Assembly: GCF_030344915.1 (NCBI RefSeq)
Contig: NZ_CP128233.1
Span: 1,302,001-1,366,000, forward strand
Length of the DNA stretch: 64,000 nucleotides
From: Neopusillimonas aromaticivorans
Lineage (GTDB): Bacteria; Pseudomonadota; Gammaproteobacteria; Burkholderiales; Burkholderiaceae_B
Direction: 5' to 3'
Shown: one piece after another, positions 31,022 to 41,011 of the stretch
Layout of the letters: each line of letters begins with the position of its first letter
Numbering within the stretch: position 1 is the first letter of the stretch
Program-made: the position numbers and the translations under genes
Notes under the pieces: model-generated
Told to the model about the DNA's origin: nothing
Databases searched by the model: none
The model's input: the letters and a program-made list of their open reading frames with translations, nothing else

Positions 31022-31483
31022 TTAATCAGCCTGATGGTTGGCTACACCACGACGCACCACAATGGGTACGGCCCCCAGCTGTTTCTTGGCCACCCACTGG
31101 GCCAACGACGCGTCCAGATAATCGGTATGCCCGGGAAACCAGCGTGACAGTTCAACCGCCAACCGCCGTGCCTCGGCCGGATTACCGCCCGTTTCGAGGT
31201 AGTCGGCCACTTCCCGCATGGAACCCAACACCGCATTGTGCTCTTTCGTATGGCAATCGCGGGCCGGAAAAGCCGTGGTGTTCATGTAGTGCTCTTCTTG
31301 CGAGAAATGCCGTTCGCTGTGCTGAATAAGGGCCTTCAGGTGTTTGAGCAAATCGGCATCGTCGGCTTTCAACAATGCACTGGTAATGTCAACGAACTCG
31401 CGGTGGGTTTCGTCCATGGGCTCGAAACCCACCAGAAAGGCGTCGGTCCAGACCAGGTCATCGGCAGGGGTGTCGGTAGGCAT
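31022..31483 (-). CDS. Bacteriohemerythrin
   Basis: 153-residue four-helix oxygen-binding di-iron protein. Ligand-bearing motifs in order: MDETHREFVD, HSERHFSQEEHYM, HTKEHNAVLGSM, WFPGHTDYLD, covering the canonical H-HxxxE-HxxxH-HxxxxD set. Typical roles are O2 or NO sensing/buffering. The start at 31483 is the only ATG at the right distance from the first ligand. Convergent with the ATP-grasp gene. Confidence 0.9.
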   Translation of the reverse strand: MPTDTPADDLVWTDAFLVGFEPMDETHREFVDITSALLKADDADLLKHLKALIQHSERHFSQEEHYMNTTAFPARDCHTKEHNAVLGSMREVADYLETGGNPAEARRLAVELSRWFPGHTDYLDASLAQWVAKKQLGAVPIVVRRGVANHQAD

Positions 31484-31635
31484 AGCGGCAATCTCGATAA
31501 TTAAACAGCGTCTGCCATCATAGCAAAAACCGTAACCGCCGCTATACTAGCTGCCACTTCGACCACCGTCCATAGCGCCATGTCTACCGACAAAAGACAC
31601 CTCGAAAATACGGCTGGCAGCGACCAAAAATCAAG

Positions 31636-32984
31636 TTAAACGCCAGGCTTACCAACACTGTACCGACGCGGGTCAGAGAGACTTAAGAATACGGCTACAA
31701 AAACAGCGTAAAAACTTAACGTATGCATGCGTCGGAACATTGTCTCGGTCAGACCGAACACCAAAAGCCAAGACATAGCGCCAGCCCCATGGCCGCCGCC
31801 ACGCGTGCTGGCTGAGGTATCACCTGCCCCAGACGTTTCAAAAAATACCCGCATGGGACAAGGTAAACCAGCAATAACCCCATAAACCCCGGCAAGCCAA
31901 ATGAAGCCAGCATGAACAGCAAATCGTTGTGGGGTTCGCCAAAATAGTCATCGACGCCCACAACAAAATCACCTACCAGACCTTTGGGGTGGGAATCGTT
32001 GACCATGGTCTCTTGGAAGCGGCTGCCATCACCCAACCCCGCCAACGGATGCTGGACAAACATATCAACCGATGCCCGATACAATTGCAACCGTACACAA
32101 ATCGACGAATTCTCTAGATAATTGCTGTCCCGACAACTGACAACTTCGTCATACGCCAGCACAGCCCTGTCGCGCATGATATCGCTGCTGGCGAAAACGG
32201 CCACCAACGCCGCCAGCATCACCATCGCAGCGACAAGCGCCCGGCGCCACTGCTGCCACCCAACGAACAGCGCGACGGCCACGAGCACAAATACCGGCAT
32301 GGCAACCCAACCCGAACGGGTCTGGGTCAACACAAATCCGGCCAAAGAAATAACAGCCGCCAAGGCTTTGAGCACCCGCTCTGCGCGGGGCCATCGCGTT
32401 TGCTGCCACCCCAACGAATACGCCGCAACAACAGCCATGTAGGCCATATAGTTACCGTAGGTGACGGCATTGTGGGCCGGCGTATCCGGGCGAACAAAAT
32501 CGGGCAAGGTCAACGTCAGAACCACGGCCGCAGAGATCACTCCGGCGACAGCGATACCCATTACTCCCCATTGCAGATACCTGTAGGGCACATACGTCAG
32601 GGCCAGCAAAACCACCCAGAACCCGAAAAACAACCGGATTGCACCCTCGCCATTAGCGCCGGCCCAATCGCCGTAATACAGCGAGGAACCCGCTACCGCC
32701 AGCAACAACACCGAGAACGAGGCCACCACCCATTGGTAATCACGCGTCAGCTGCCCGGCACCGGCAAAACGACGTTGTACCAGCAGGATCAGACAAACGG
32801 CCAGCGTGACGTAGAACAGGCCACTGGGCGTTTTGGAGCTGTTCAGGTTTGCGAAGGGCTGTACAGCCAGCAAGAGGGCAAGAATCAAATACATAAATGG
32901 AAAAAACGCTGAGAAAAGCCCGACGAAAATCCGGAAAACGAAAGCGGCCTGCAGCCCGGCATGGGCGAGCGTATGAAACGACAT
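31636..32984 (-). CDS. O-antigen ligase family membrane protein
   Basis: About 449 residues after correcting a short T run near 31765. Many-helix inner-membrane protein with a large periplasmic loop near the C-terminal third: HPLAGLGDGSRFQETMVNDSHPKG, then FGEPHNDLLFMLASFGLPGFMGLLLVYLVP, the HxxxN/H-N-D motif of Wzy_C/WaaL proteins; EHNDL is here EPHNDLL. It probably ligates O-polysaccharide to lipid A-core, fitting the O-antigen cluster at 50-57 kb. A Wzy polymerase role is less likely with an ABC-type export system. Confidence 0.8.
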
Positions 32985-33052
32985 GACAATCGCCCTCGTA
33001 TGTTAACCGCAGACAGCGCTGTGCCACACAAAAATGAGCCGAAATCGGATGG

Positions 33053-35423
33053 CTAGAACCGGTGCCGGATCTGCAACATCGCGCCATGATCAACCCAGCC
33101 CGGTGACAAGACCCCGGCATAACCAATGCTCAACTGCCCTTGCCGACCCAAGGATGTCGACACCATGACCCGGGCAGTCAGGGCGTTGGCCGGCATGCTG
33201 CGCCCATGCGTCACAAAGGGTGTGGCGGTCTGACTGTCACGAAACATGGCCGTTGACGCTAATGCACCGGAACCGCGACGGTGACGCAAAGCCAGCTCGC
33301 CCTTAACCTGGGCCTCGCCCAATGCGGTGCGAAACGCCTTGACGGCCTTGAGCCCCAGCGACGCGTAAGCAGCCACATCAGACGCCCCGGTATAACGCAA
33401 GGCCGCAGGCCCACCCGATTCCACATGACCCGCACTGTGTTGATGCACCAGAGCAACCTGCACGAATGGCTGAATGACGGCCGCCGGTGCCAGGACCATC
33501 TGACCAAACCATTGCAGGGTACGGCTGCGCCACGCCGTGTGCAACGCATGGCTCATACGCCCCATGCGTACAGAACGACGGGCGCTCACCTCATGCCATT
33601 CCGCCGCCACCCCTGTATGCCACTGCACCGTATCGTTCTGCCAAGCCAGATCAACACCGGCGTGCAGGCTGCGTACCATTGACCGGGCGTCGCCAGCGCC
33701 ATCGCGCTGAGTGATCTGACGCTGCTGGACACCCGTAAACCCACCCAATGTCAGGGCATGACTGACCAGGTGACGCGCGCCAACCGTCAGGCCGCGCAAC
33801 AGGCGTGCGTAGCCCGGTACAACGGCCTCTTGCCTCGTATGGCCCTGCGCCTGATAGACGTTTGCCCATACCCCGGAAGAACCGGGCGCACGATACAAGG
33901 CCTCGCCCAACACTGCGTCACGCACAAAACGGCTGTCCTCCAGAAGACTGCCTCGCACAGTCGCCGGCCAGCTCCCGGCCAACTGCGATAAGGTTTTCCG
34001 GGCTTCGCTGCGATCAAGCACAACGATGGCGTCATACAGTTGCGGGAGGTCTTTACGTGTCACTGGACTGGCATCAGGGACGGACGCTGCAGGTGAAACG
34101 ACAACCGCTGCAGGCACCGGCGCGTCAACGGGTTCAGGCAAGGCCACCGCCTCGGGTGACGGTGTAATGACCAGCCCGGCCCCAGGAACGACGGCCACTT
34201 CGGGCGCGGGAACCCCCGCGTCATGCGCTGGATCCGGCGTCACAGGCTCATCGGCAGCAATAATGTCGCCCACTACAGCCGCCTCGGGTGTCTCTGCGAC
34301 ATCACTGAGCGGCACGTCATTGCGCTCAAGCGTCAGCGTGACCGATGACGCGTCATAGCTGAGTGTCGGCGTCAAAAACGCAAAATTGCTGCTGACCCGA
34401 TCAAACCGCGTTCCACCCAGTGCCACCGGTTGCCGTCAGGAAGCGATACTGCGTCGACGCCTGCCAGTCGCCCGCCTCGGCCAAGGCCTGCACATCACCG
34501 GCCAGGGTCGCCTGACCTCCGACAGCCACGGCATCGTGACGCCCGTCCGGAGCCACTTCAAGCGACAGTGTCGCGCCCGTATCAAAACGCAAGTCGCCGG
34601 GAATCGTCAGCACACCAATGCTGGCCCCCGGTGCCAATGTCCCGCCGTCGCGAACCCAGACCGAGGCCACTGACCCTGTTCCCTCAAGCCGCGCCCCCGA
34701 CATGACCTGGACGGCACCGGAGAACAACTCGTTGACTGCCAACGTTCCTTCCCTGACATGAGCCAGCCCGCTGTAACCCAACGCATCATGTCCCAGCACC
34801 AATCGCCCTGCGCCCGTTTTTTCAAATGGAACCCGCCCCGCCAGGACACCCGTATGAGTGGCCTGCCCACGATCAACATGCCAGCGTATCGGCGCCGCAC
34901 TGTCAGGCAAGACCGCCGCATAGCCCGGAGGAATCGGTTGCTCAGCCAGCGTCATCGCTTCAAATTGGGTATTGCCCGACACCGTCACCCCCGGTGCGTA
35001 GGTCAGGGCAGCCCCCGCATTGACCTGTAAACCACCGTATCCGATCGCTTCATCACTGGCCACCACCAGTTCTCCGTCCAGCACCCGCGTCACACCCGTC
35101 GCCGTTGTTTGCCCCGCCAGTGTCAAGGCGCCGGCACCCAGTTTGATGAGGCCTTCCATCGACCCCGGCACATTGGCGATAGTGCCGGTCAACCTAGCGT
35201 TACCTTGCGCCTGCACCGCGATGACGGCCGCTTCACCCACCAGAAAATCACGGGTATCCACATAAGGGGCTGCCGTTATTTCCCAAACCTCGTCACCCAA
35301 AACAAAAGGGGCCGGCGTTGTCATCGCCTGCCCCCAATTGCCGGTTGCGGGGTCACGGCCAACATGCCCCATGCCAAACCACCGATACACCAACTTCCGA
35401 ACCGCCACAGATGCTGTTTAGAC
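33053..35423 (-). pseudogene. Autotransporter (type Va) with start codon removed by IS605 insertion
   Basis: Passenger part with beta-helix PATR-type repeats (LIKLGAGALTLAGQTTATGVTRVLDGELVV, RLVLGHDALGYSGLAHVREGTLAV), GGTLAPGASIGVLTIPGDLRFDTGATLSLEV, a proline/alanine-rich linker, and a C-terminal 12-strand beta-barrel ending in RHRF, the outer-membrane assembly signal. Two sequencing-like slips occur: an extra base at 34421 and a short G run near 35345. Correcting the latter opens the frame to 35423 as SKQHLWRFGSWCIGGLAW, a signal peptide lacking its ATG. That ATG and a GGAG lie across the IS at 37197-37208. So the gene is whole except for the insertion in its start codon. Confidence 0.8.
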
Positions 35424-35433
35424 TTGACATCCT

Positions 35434-35453
35434 CCCCGGCCTAAAGGCCGGGG
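35434..35453. repeat. Right-end hairpin of the IS605 element
   Basis: CCCCGGCC-TAAA-GGCCGGGG, 8-bp perfect stem, 10 bases inside the RE boundary. TnpA recognises such hairpins in single-stranded DNA, and the transcript of this region forms the scaffold end of the TnpB guide (omega) RNA. Confidence 0.8.
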
Positions 35454-35466
35454 ATTCCTACGGCGC

Positions 35467-36687
35467 TCAGTGGAGGCATTGAGCCGCCCCTGAGTCGCTT
35501 CGGTGGGTTCCTGCTGCTGGCGGCATTACTGCACCGCTCACTTCACAGGCGAACCGGGCGTGCCCCGCCCTTAAAACATTGATCGCGCCAACCACGTCGG
35601 CGTTTTCCTCGAAACCGCATTCAACGCACAAGAATTGCGCCTGTGTTTTCCGGTTGTCCGCCGAGACATGGCCGCAGCACGGACAGGTGCGGCTCGTGTT
35701 CTGCGGCGGCACGGCGACGAGCCATGCGCCTCTCCAGGCCAGCTTGTAGTCCAATTGGCGGCGGAACTCAAACCAGCCTTGATCGAGGATGGACTTGTTC
35801 AGGCCGGACTTAGCCCGAACGTTTTTCCCCGGCGTTTCGGTGCTGCCTGCCGCCGACCTGGACATATTCCGTACCTGCAAGTCCTCAATACACACCATCG
35901 CGTGGTTTTGGCTGATCGCGGTCGAGGTCTTGTGTAGGAAGTCGCGGCGGGCATTGCCGATGCGGGAATGAATACGCTGGACGCGGGCTTTCGCCTTCTT
36001 CCAGTTGTTGCTGAACTTCGTCTTGCGGCTCATCGCCTGTTGCGCCTTGCGCAAAGCAGCCTCATGCCGCTTGAAGCTGTGAAGCGGCGCGTAGAACGCG
36101 CCGTCCGAGAGGGTGACGAAGCGGGTAATGCCCATGTCGATACCGACCGCCCCACCTTGCGCAATGGGTTGCTCAACCTCGCGCTCCGTCTGAATACTCA
36201 CGAACCACTTGCCGCCCGACTGGCTCACGGTGACGTTCTTCACCACGCCCAACACCCCGCGACTGTTGCGATAGCGCAGCCAGCCCAGCTTTGGCAGAAA
36301 CAGGCGGTTGTTGCCATGATCGAGCTTGATCTGTTTTGGGTCGGGATAGCGGAAGCTATCCGACTGGCCCTTCTTCTTGAAGCGCGGGAAGTCCGCCCGC
36401 TTAGCGAAGAAGTTGGTATAGGCCCGCTCCAAATCCTTGAGCGTCTGCTGCAACGGATGCACGGGCGCATCGGCCAGCCATGCGGTTTCCGCGCTATTGC
36501 GCCACTCGGTGAGTAGCTTGCACAGACCCGCATAGCCGAGCTTCTTCTCGCCCTGCTCGTAGCGCTCTTTCTGCAACGCCAGCGCCTTGTTGTAGACGAA
36601 CCGGCACGAGCCAGCGAAGCGGCGTATTTGCCGCTCTTGCTGGCCGTCTGGCATCAGTTCGTACTTGTAGGCTTGAAGTAGTTGCAT
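35467..36687 (-). CDS. tnpB: TnpB, RNA-guided DNA endonuclease of IS605 element
   Basis: 406 residues, complete. N-terminal TnpB/OrfB helix-turn-helix region (AYKYELMPDGQQERQIRRFAGSCRFVYNKAL), Wedge/REC part, then a RuvC nuclease: GIDMGITRF (Asp), VCIEDLQVRNM (Glu), ENADVVGAINVL (Asp), with the zinc ribbon CPCCGHVSADNRKTQAQFLCVECGF between the last two. All catalytic residues are present, so it looks active. Divergent from tnpA with a 22-base gap that must hold both promoters. The 3' end runs into the RE, where the omega RNA is expected. Confidence 0.95.
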   Translation of the reverse strand: MQLLQAYKYELMPDGQQERQIRRFAGSCRFVYNKALALQKERYEQGEKKLGYAGLCKLLTEWRNSAETAWLADAPVHPLQQTLKDLERAYTNFFAKRADFPRFKKKGQSDSFRYPDPKQIKLDHGNNRLFLPKLGWLRYRNSRGVLGVVKNVTVSQSGGKWFVSIQTEREVEQPIAQGGAVGIDMGITRFVTLSDGAFYAPLHSFKRHEAALRKAQQAMSRKTKFSNNWKKAKARVQRIHSRIGNARRDFLHKTSTAISQNHAMVCIEDLQVRNMSRSAAGSTETPGKNVRAKSGLNKSILDQGWFEFRRQLDYKLAWRGAWLVAVPPQNTSRTCPCCGHVSADNRKTQAQFLCVECGFEENADVVGAINVLRAGHARFACEVSGAVMPPAAGTHRSDSGAAQCLH

Positions 36688-36709
36688 GGCTTAATCATAC
36701 TCTTGGTCT

Positions 36710-37123
36710 ATGAGCGATGACAACGAAATTAGACATGGACGGCACTGCGTTTTCAAGATGCACGTTCACTTGGTCTTTGTGGCGAAATATCGCCGCAGAG
36801 TGTTCGATGGCGACGCCATCAGTCGGCTGTGTACCATCTTCGCTAAGGTCTGCGCCGATTTCGAGGCGCAACTGATCGAGATGGACGGCGAGGACGATCA
36901 CGTCCACCTATTAGTGGAGTATCCGCCGAAGGTAGCCGTCTCCAACCTCGTGAACAGTCTCAAAGGCGTGTCCAGCCGCCTGCTCCGCAAAGAGCGGCCA
37001 GACATCCAGAAGCGCTATTGGAAAGGCGTGCTGTGGTCGCCGTCCTACTTCGCCTCCAGTTGTGGCGGTGCGCCGATTTCCATCGTGCGGCAGTACATCG
37101 AACAACAGAAGACACCTCACTGA
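36710..37123 (+). CDS. tnpA: TnpA, IS200/IS605 HUH (Y1) transposase
   Basis: 137-residue single-strand transposase: CVFKMHVHLVFVAKYRRRVF N-terminus, HUH motif in EDDHVHLLVEYPP, WSPSYFASSCGG, and the catalytic tyrosine in SIVRQYIEQQ. Complete and of normal length. It would excise and insert the element as a single-stranded circle. Both metal and tyrosine residues are intact, in contrast to the degenerate relative at 5041. Confidence 0.95.
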   Translation: MSDDNEIRHGRHCVFKMHVHLVFVAKYRRRVFDGDAISRLCTIFAKVCADFEAQLIEMDGEDDHVHLLVEYPPKVAVSNLVNSLKGVSSRLLRKERPDIQKRYWKGVLWSPSYFASSCGGAPISIVRQYIEQQKTPH

Positions 37124-37158
37124 AACCCAAGGACGGCTACGCCGTCCGCGCTATCCTT

Positions 37159-37178
37159 CCCCGCCCTGAACGGCGGGG
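37159..37178. repeat. Left-end hairpin of the IS605 element
   Basis: CCCCGCC-CTGAAC-GGCGGGG, 7-bp stem, 18 bases inside the LE boundary next to the TTGAT target. Confidence 0.75.
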
Positions 37179-37196
37179 CTTGTCGCGCACTGGGTC

Positions 37197-37208
37197 ATCA
37201 AATGCTCC
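37197..37208 (-). promoter_or_regulatory. Separated start region of the autotransporter (ribosome site and TTGAT)
   Basis: On the minus strand GGAG (37208-37205) is followed by CATTTGAT. Joined to the other side of the IS this reads GGAG-CATTTG-ATG-TCT-AAA-CAG: a correctly spaced ribosome site and start codon for the autotransporter. With the IS in place, the ATG formed here opens only a 15-codon frame running into the element. Confidence 0.75.
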
Positions 37209-37519
37209 GAAAAGTCCGGCATATCGCCGGGAGGGAAACGGTCAACTTGTCAGAAAAGTGACAAATTGTGTGCATTATGGCAACTTCCGCAATAATCACA
37301 ATGTGAAAGTCCCTATAGACGAGATGGGTATTGACCTGTATTCGCGCGCGTCTCTGCCAGCGACGAGCCGCACGTTTTGAATTGGCAAAGAAATATTTTG
37401 ATCCGGTGTATTGTCTCGTCCAAAAAACCGATTTTTTTCCCAAAACTTTCTGGGACAATTGTCAGCAACCGATTACAATACCCGCTAAACCGTAACAAAA
37501 CCAAACAGGTTTTTTCCCA
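37209..37519. promoter_or_regulatory. Divergent control region of autotransporter and GT25 gene
   Basis: No gene is seen. It holds CCGGC-ATATC-GCCGG (37216-37230), a possible hairpin in the autotransporter leader, and TTGTCA-N6-TGACAA (37247-37264), an operator-like inverted repeat. 37380-37510 is AT-rich and probably carries the promoter of the GT25 gene at 37520. Confidence 0.45.
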
Positions 37520-38298
37520 ATGCCCACTCAACTGCCGTGCTTCGTCCTTGGCGCTGCCGAAGACGCTTCGCAACGCGAAGCCGTTCGTGCACGCCTGGAA
37601 AGCCGGGGGTTACAGGTTGTGTTTTTCCCGATGATTACACCGTCATCCATTGACGAGCGCTCGTTGGGGCCGTACATCAACATTGAAAAAAACATCAATG
37701 CCTACGGCGACGTCCTGACCCGGGACAACGTGGCCATCGCGCTAAGCCACATTGCGGTGTACCGGCACATTCTCAACCATCACATCCCCAGTGCCGTCAT
37801 CCTTGAAAGCGACACAGACATCAGCCCCGATTTACCCGTACTACTGGATACCGGCACACCCAATTGCCTCGAGCACATGTTTGGTTCGTACGAACCTGTT
37901 GTGGTCATCTTGACGCATGTTGAACAAGCCTACCGCAACCCGTTTCGTACCGTGGGCAACACCGCCTTCAAACTGGTGCGACCGTATGGCTCGGTACGGC
38001 AGTCAAGGGGTTATTTCATTACCAATGCCGCCTGTCATAACCTGATCAAAACGCAATACCCGGTCTGGACCAGCGCCGACCACTGGGAAGGCTTTGTCGA
38101 GCAAGACATTTTCCGGCTCTGGGCCCTGACACCCAACGTGGCCTGGGCCTGCTCAAACGCACTACCCGAACCCGTCTACCCCCGAAACGCGCAAGCCGCC
38201 CCGGGCACATGCTAAGCCCCATGCAAAAACTCTGGACCCGCGCCGTTACCGAAACGCTGCTGGTCAAAAAACTGCCCGAGGGGCAGCAGGTACATTAA
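37520..38298 (+). CDS. Glycosyltransferase family 25 (LPS biosynthesis type)
   Basis: 259 residues once a C run at about 38200 is lengthened by one; as read it stops at 38215. PCFVLGAAEDASQREAVRARLESRGLQVVFFPM start, ALSHIAVYRHILNHHIPSAVILESDTDISPD with the metal-binding acidic motif (ESD rather than the usual EDD), and QSRGYFITNAACHNLI. GT25 enzymes add galactose or other hexoses to LPS core or O-antigen. Cytoplasmic, no membrane helix. Next gene: pgi. Confidence 0.82.
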
Positions 38299-38424
38299 CC
38301 TGGGCACATACGCGATGAAAAACAGTACATAGTACAATCGACGAGGCGTTGAATTACGCGGCGCCTTCGCTGTTTACCCTTGTCGCCAACGGGCTTTTTG
38401 CTCAATAACCATAACGCCTGCACG

Positions 38425-39959
38425 ATGCTTCCATCCCTGTGGCAATCCCTTCGGTCTGCTGTTGAACACACTGGCGTCCCTCACTCTGAGCAACGCCTGA
38501 TCAATGCGGCTGGCCTGACCATCGACGTCACCGCACAGCACTGGTCACCCGAAGTGGGTGCAGCTGCCGAACGCATCCTCGACGCGCATGGCTTCTGTCA
38601 AAAACGCCACGACTTGCTGTCGGGCGGCATCGTCAACCCAACGGAACAGCGTGCCGCCTGGCACACTGCCTTGCGCACGGCCGCCGCCCCCGCGACGTCG
38701 CCACCGAGCGTCAGCGCATGCTGGATTTTGTCCGCCTGGCCGACGCCGAACGCCGCTGGCGCAATATTGTTCATATTGGTATCGGCGGCAGCGACTGGGG
38801 GTACGTCTGGCCATTGCTGCCTTCGGTTATGCCGGCACCTGGCGCAACGTGCGCTTTGCCGCCAATATCGACGGGCATGCCATGGCAGGCGCCCTGGCCG
38901 GTCTTGATCCGCACGAAACCCTGGTCGTGGTGGCGTCAAAGTCATTCACCACCACCGAAACCCTGCAAAATGCCGCGCGCGCACTTGAGTGGCTGAAGGG
39001 GCCGGTATCAGCGACCCTTACCAGCACATTGTGGCCATCACGGCCCGACCGCAGGTCGCCCAGCAATGGGGGTAAAGCCCGGCCATATTTTCCAGCTCTG
39101 GGACTGGGTCGGCGGCCGTTTCTCGTTGTGGTCATCCGTCAGCCTGACCATCGCGCTGGCGGTTGGTATTGACACCGTTGCCGGGTTACATGCCGGGGCG
39201 GCGGCCATGGATCACCACTTCGCCACGGCACCTCTGGCCGGCAACGCCCCGGTGCAAATGGCCATTTCAGGCGTCATCAACCGCAGCCTGCTGGGGTACG
39301 GGTCGCTGAACATTTCACCTTACGATTACCGCCTGGGCTATCTGGTTCCTTACATCCAGCAACTCGATATGGAGTCGCTGGGCAAATCCGTTGACTTGCA
39401 GGGCAAACCCGTACAACTGCCCACCGGCCCCGCCGTATGGGGCATGCCCGGCACCGACGCCCAGCACACCTTTTTCAATGGCTGCACCAGGGCAGCGACG
39501 GTGCCCCGGTTGACTTCATTGTCTGCCAGCACGCCGACCACCAATGGCCCGACCACCACACCCACCTGGTGGCCAACTGCCTGGCGCAGCGCGAAGCCCT
39601 GCTGCGCGGCAAAAGCGTCGAACAGGCCTATTCCGAAGGGCTGGCCGAAGGGCGGTCGCCCGAACAGGCCGAAGAACTGGCACACCACCGCACTCACCCC
39701 GGCGGGCGGCCATCCACACTGGTTGTACTCCCCAAATTATCACCCTATACCCTGGGGGCCCTGCTGGCCCTGTACGAGCACAAGATTTTCACCCAAGGGG
39801 TCATGTGGAATATCAACCCGTTTGACCAGTGGGGTGTTGAGTACGGCAAAATGCTGGCTGGTGGCCTAGTGGCAGCACTAAAAAGCGGAACCGGCCTCCC
39901 CCTCGTACGACGCCTCAACCCTATATTGGGTCAACCGCTTTCGCCACCGCGAACCCTGA
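38425..39959 (+). CDS. pgi: Glucose-6-phosphate isomerase
   Basis: Interconverts glucose-6-P and fructose-6-P. About 512 residues. Recognisable pieces across four frames: NIVHIGIGGSDWGVRLAI (site 1), VVVASKSFTTTETLQNA, GGRFSLWSSVSLTIAL (signature 2 region), FFQWLHQGSDGAPVDFIV, and NPFDQWGVEYGKMLAGGLV (signature near the C-terminus). Breaks at about 38690, 38795, 39007, 39073, 39475 and 39905 are each at G, C or T runs; six in one gene makes it the most damaged in the window. Every motif survives, so sequencing slips are far likelier than a real pseudogene. Stop taken as TGA 39957-39959. Confidence 0.88.
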
Positions 39960-39979
39960 CCGAGGCCCGAACCGTCTTG

Positions 39980-41011
39980 ATGATTTTCAGCCTGGTTCTT
40001 AGCGCATTGCTCGCATGGGTGCTAACAGCCGCACTGCGTCACTATGCCCTGATGCGCAACGTGCTCGACATCCCGAACGCGCGCAGTTCACACACCCGCC
40101 CCACACCACGCGGTGGCGGCGTGGCATTTGTACTGGTCTTCACCGTTTTTGCCGCCATCAGCACCGCCCTGCCCATCACAACGCCACCGGGCACCTGGGC
40201 CTTGATCGGCGCCAGCCTGATCGTGGCAATCACCGGCTTCATTGACGACCACCACCCGTTGCCGGCCCGATGGCGTCTGGTCGGTCATGCCGCCGGCGCG
40301 GGCCTCTTGCTGTGGTCTTTTGGCGGCATCCCCCGTTAAGCGTCTTTGGCTACGCGACAGACTTCGGCATGGCGGGCGGCGTGCTGGGCCTGCTTTACAT
40401 CATCTGGCTGCTGAATCTTTACAATTTCATGGACGGGATCGATGGCCTGGCTGCCGCGCAAACGCTGTGTGTTGCCCTGGGCGGGGCTGCCCTGTACAGC
40501 GTGCTGGGTCACACCCAACTGATCTGGCTGCCCCTGCTGCTGGCCGGCAGCGTCACCGGCTTCCTGATCTGGAACTTCCCCTGCAAAAATATTCATGGGC
40601 GACGCTGGCAGCGGCTTTCTGGGCATTACCCTGGCCGCGTTCAGCCTGCGTGCCGGTCATATTGACCCCAACCTGTTCTACTGCTGGCTGATCCTGTCGG
40701 GGGTTTTCATCTGCGATGCCACCTTCACCTTGCTGCGCCGCCTCCTCAACGGCGAAAAAGTCTACCAGGCCCACCGCAGCCACGCCTACCAGTACGCATC
40801 GCGCCGTTTCGCCAGCCACAAAACCGTCACGCTGTCGGTCATTGCCATCAACCTGCTATGGCTGTTCCCGTTGGCCCTGCTGACGGCACTACGGCTGATT
40901 GATGGCACAATAGCCCTTGTGGTCGCCTATGCGCCCCTGATTGCCCTGGCCTGGGCCTTCAGTGCCGGCAAACCTGAAGCGCACCCTGATACGCCACCCT
41001 CCAACTCATGA
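39980..41011 (+). CDS. wbpL: Polyprenyl-phosphate sugar-1-phosphate transferase (WbpL/WecA type, family 4)
   Basis: About 344 residues after lengthening C runs near 40332 (by one) and 40577 (by two). MraY/WecA-type polytopic membrane enzyme: RSSHTRPTPRGGGVAF, FIDDHHPLPARWRLVGHAAGA (first Asp-rich loop), LYNFMDGIDGLAAAQT, KIFMGDAGSGFLG, and HRSHAYQYASRR (the HxSHxYQ loop marks the WbpL/WecA side over MraY). It loads the first HexNAc-1-P on undecaprenyl phosphate to start O-antigen. The stop overlaps wbpM by four bases (ATGA). Confidence 0.88.

Larger units (their letters stand above)
35424..37196. mobile_element. IS200/IS605-family element (tnpA + tnpB)
   Basis: A 1773-bp element read on the minus strand as LE (37196) to RE (35424). 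It has no inverted termini or target duplication, as expected for this family. The LE is preceded by TTGAT (minus strand of 37197-37201), the same pentanucleotide ISDra2 uses; the RE ends GGATGTCAA. Subterminal hairpins lie at 37159-37178 and 35434-35453. It carries divergent tnpA and tnpB. Excision would join TTGAT to GTCTAAACAG and recreate an ATG start codon. Confidence 0.85.

Noticed and set aside
31579..31638. 19-codon frame MSTDKRHLENTAGSDQKSS after a TATACT box
   Set aside because: No product recognised; overlaps the end of the O-antigen ligase gene; possibly the stub of a lost gene.
37247..37264. TTGTCA-N6-TGACAA taken as a second IS end
   Set aside because: It lies outside the IS605 boundary defined by TTGAT and the LE hairpin; more like an operator of the autotransporter.
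38425..40339. Possible Pgi-WbpL fusion protein
   Set aside because: One frame runs through both genes, but only because of a slip near 39905; the alternative frame gives YDASTLYW and a stop at 39959, matching a normal Pgi end.
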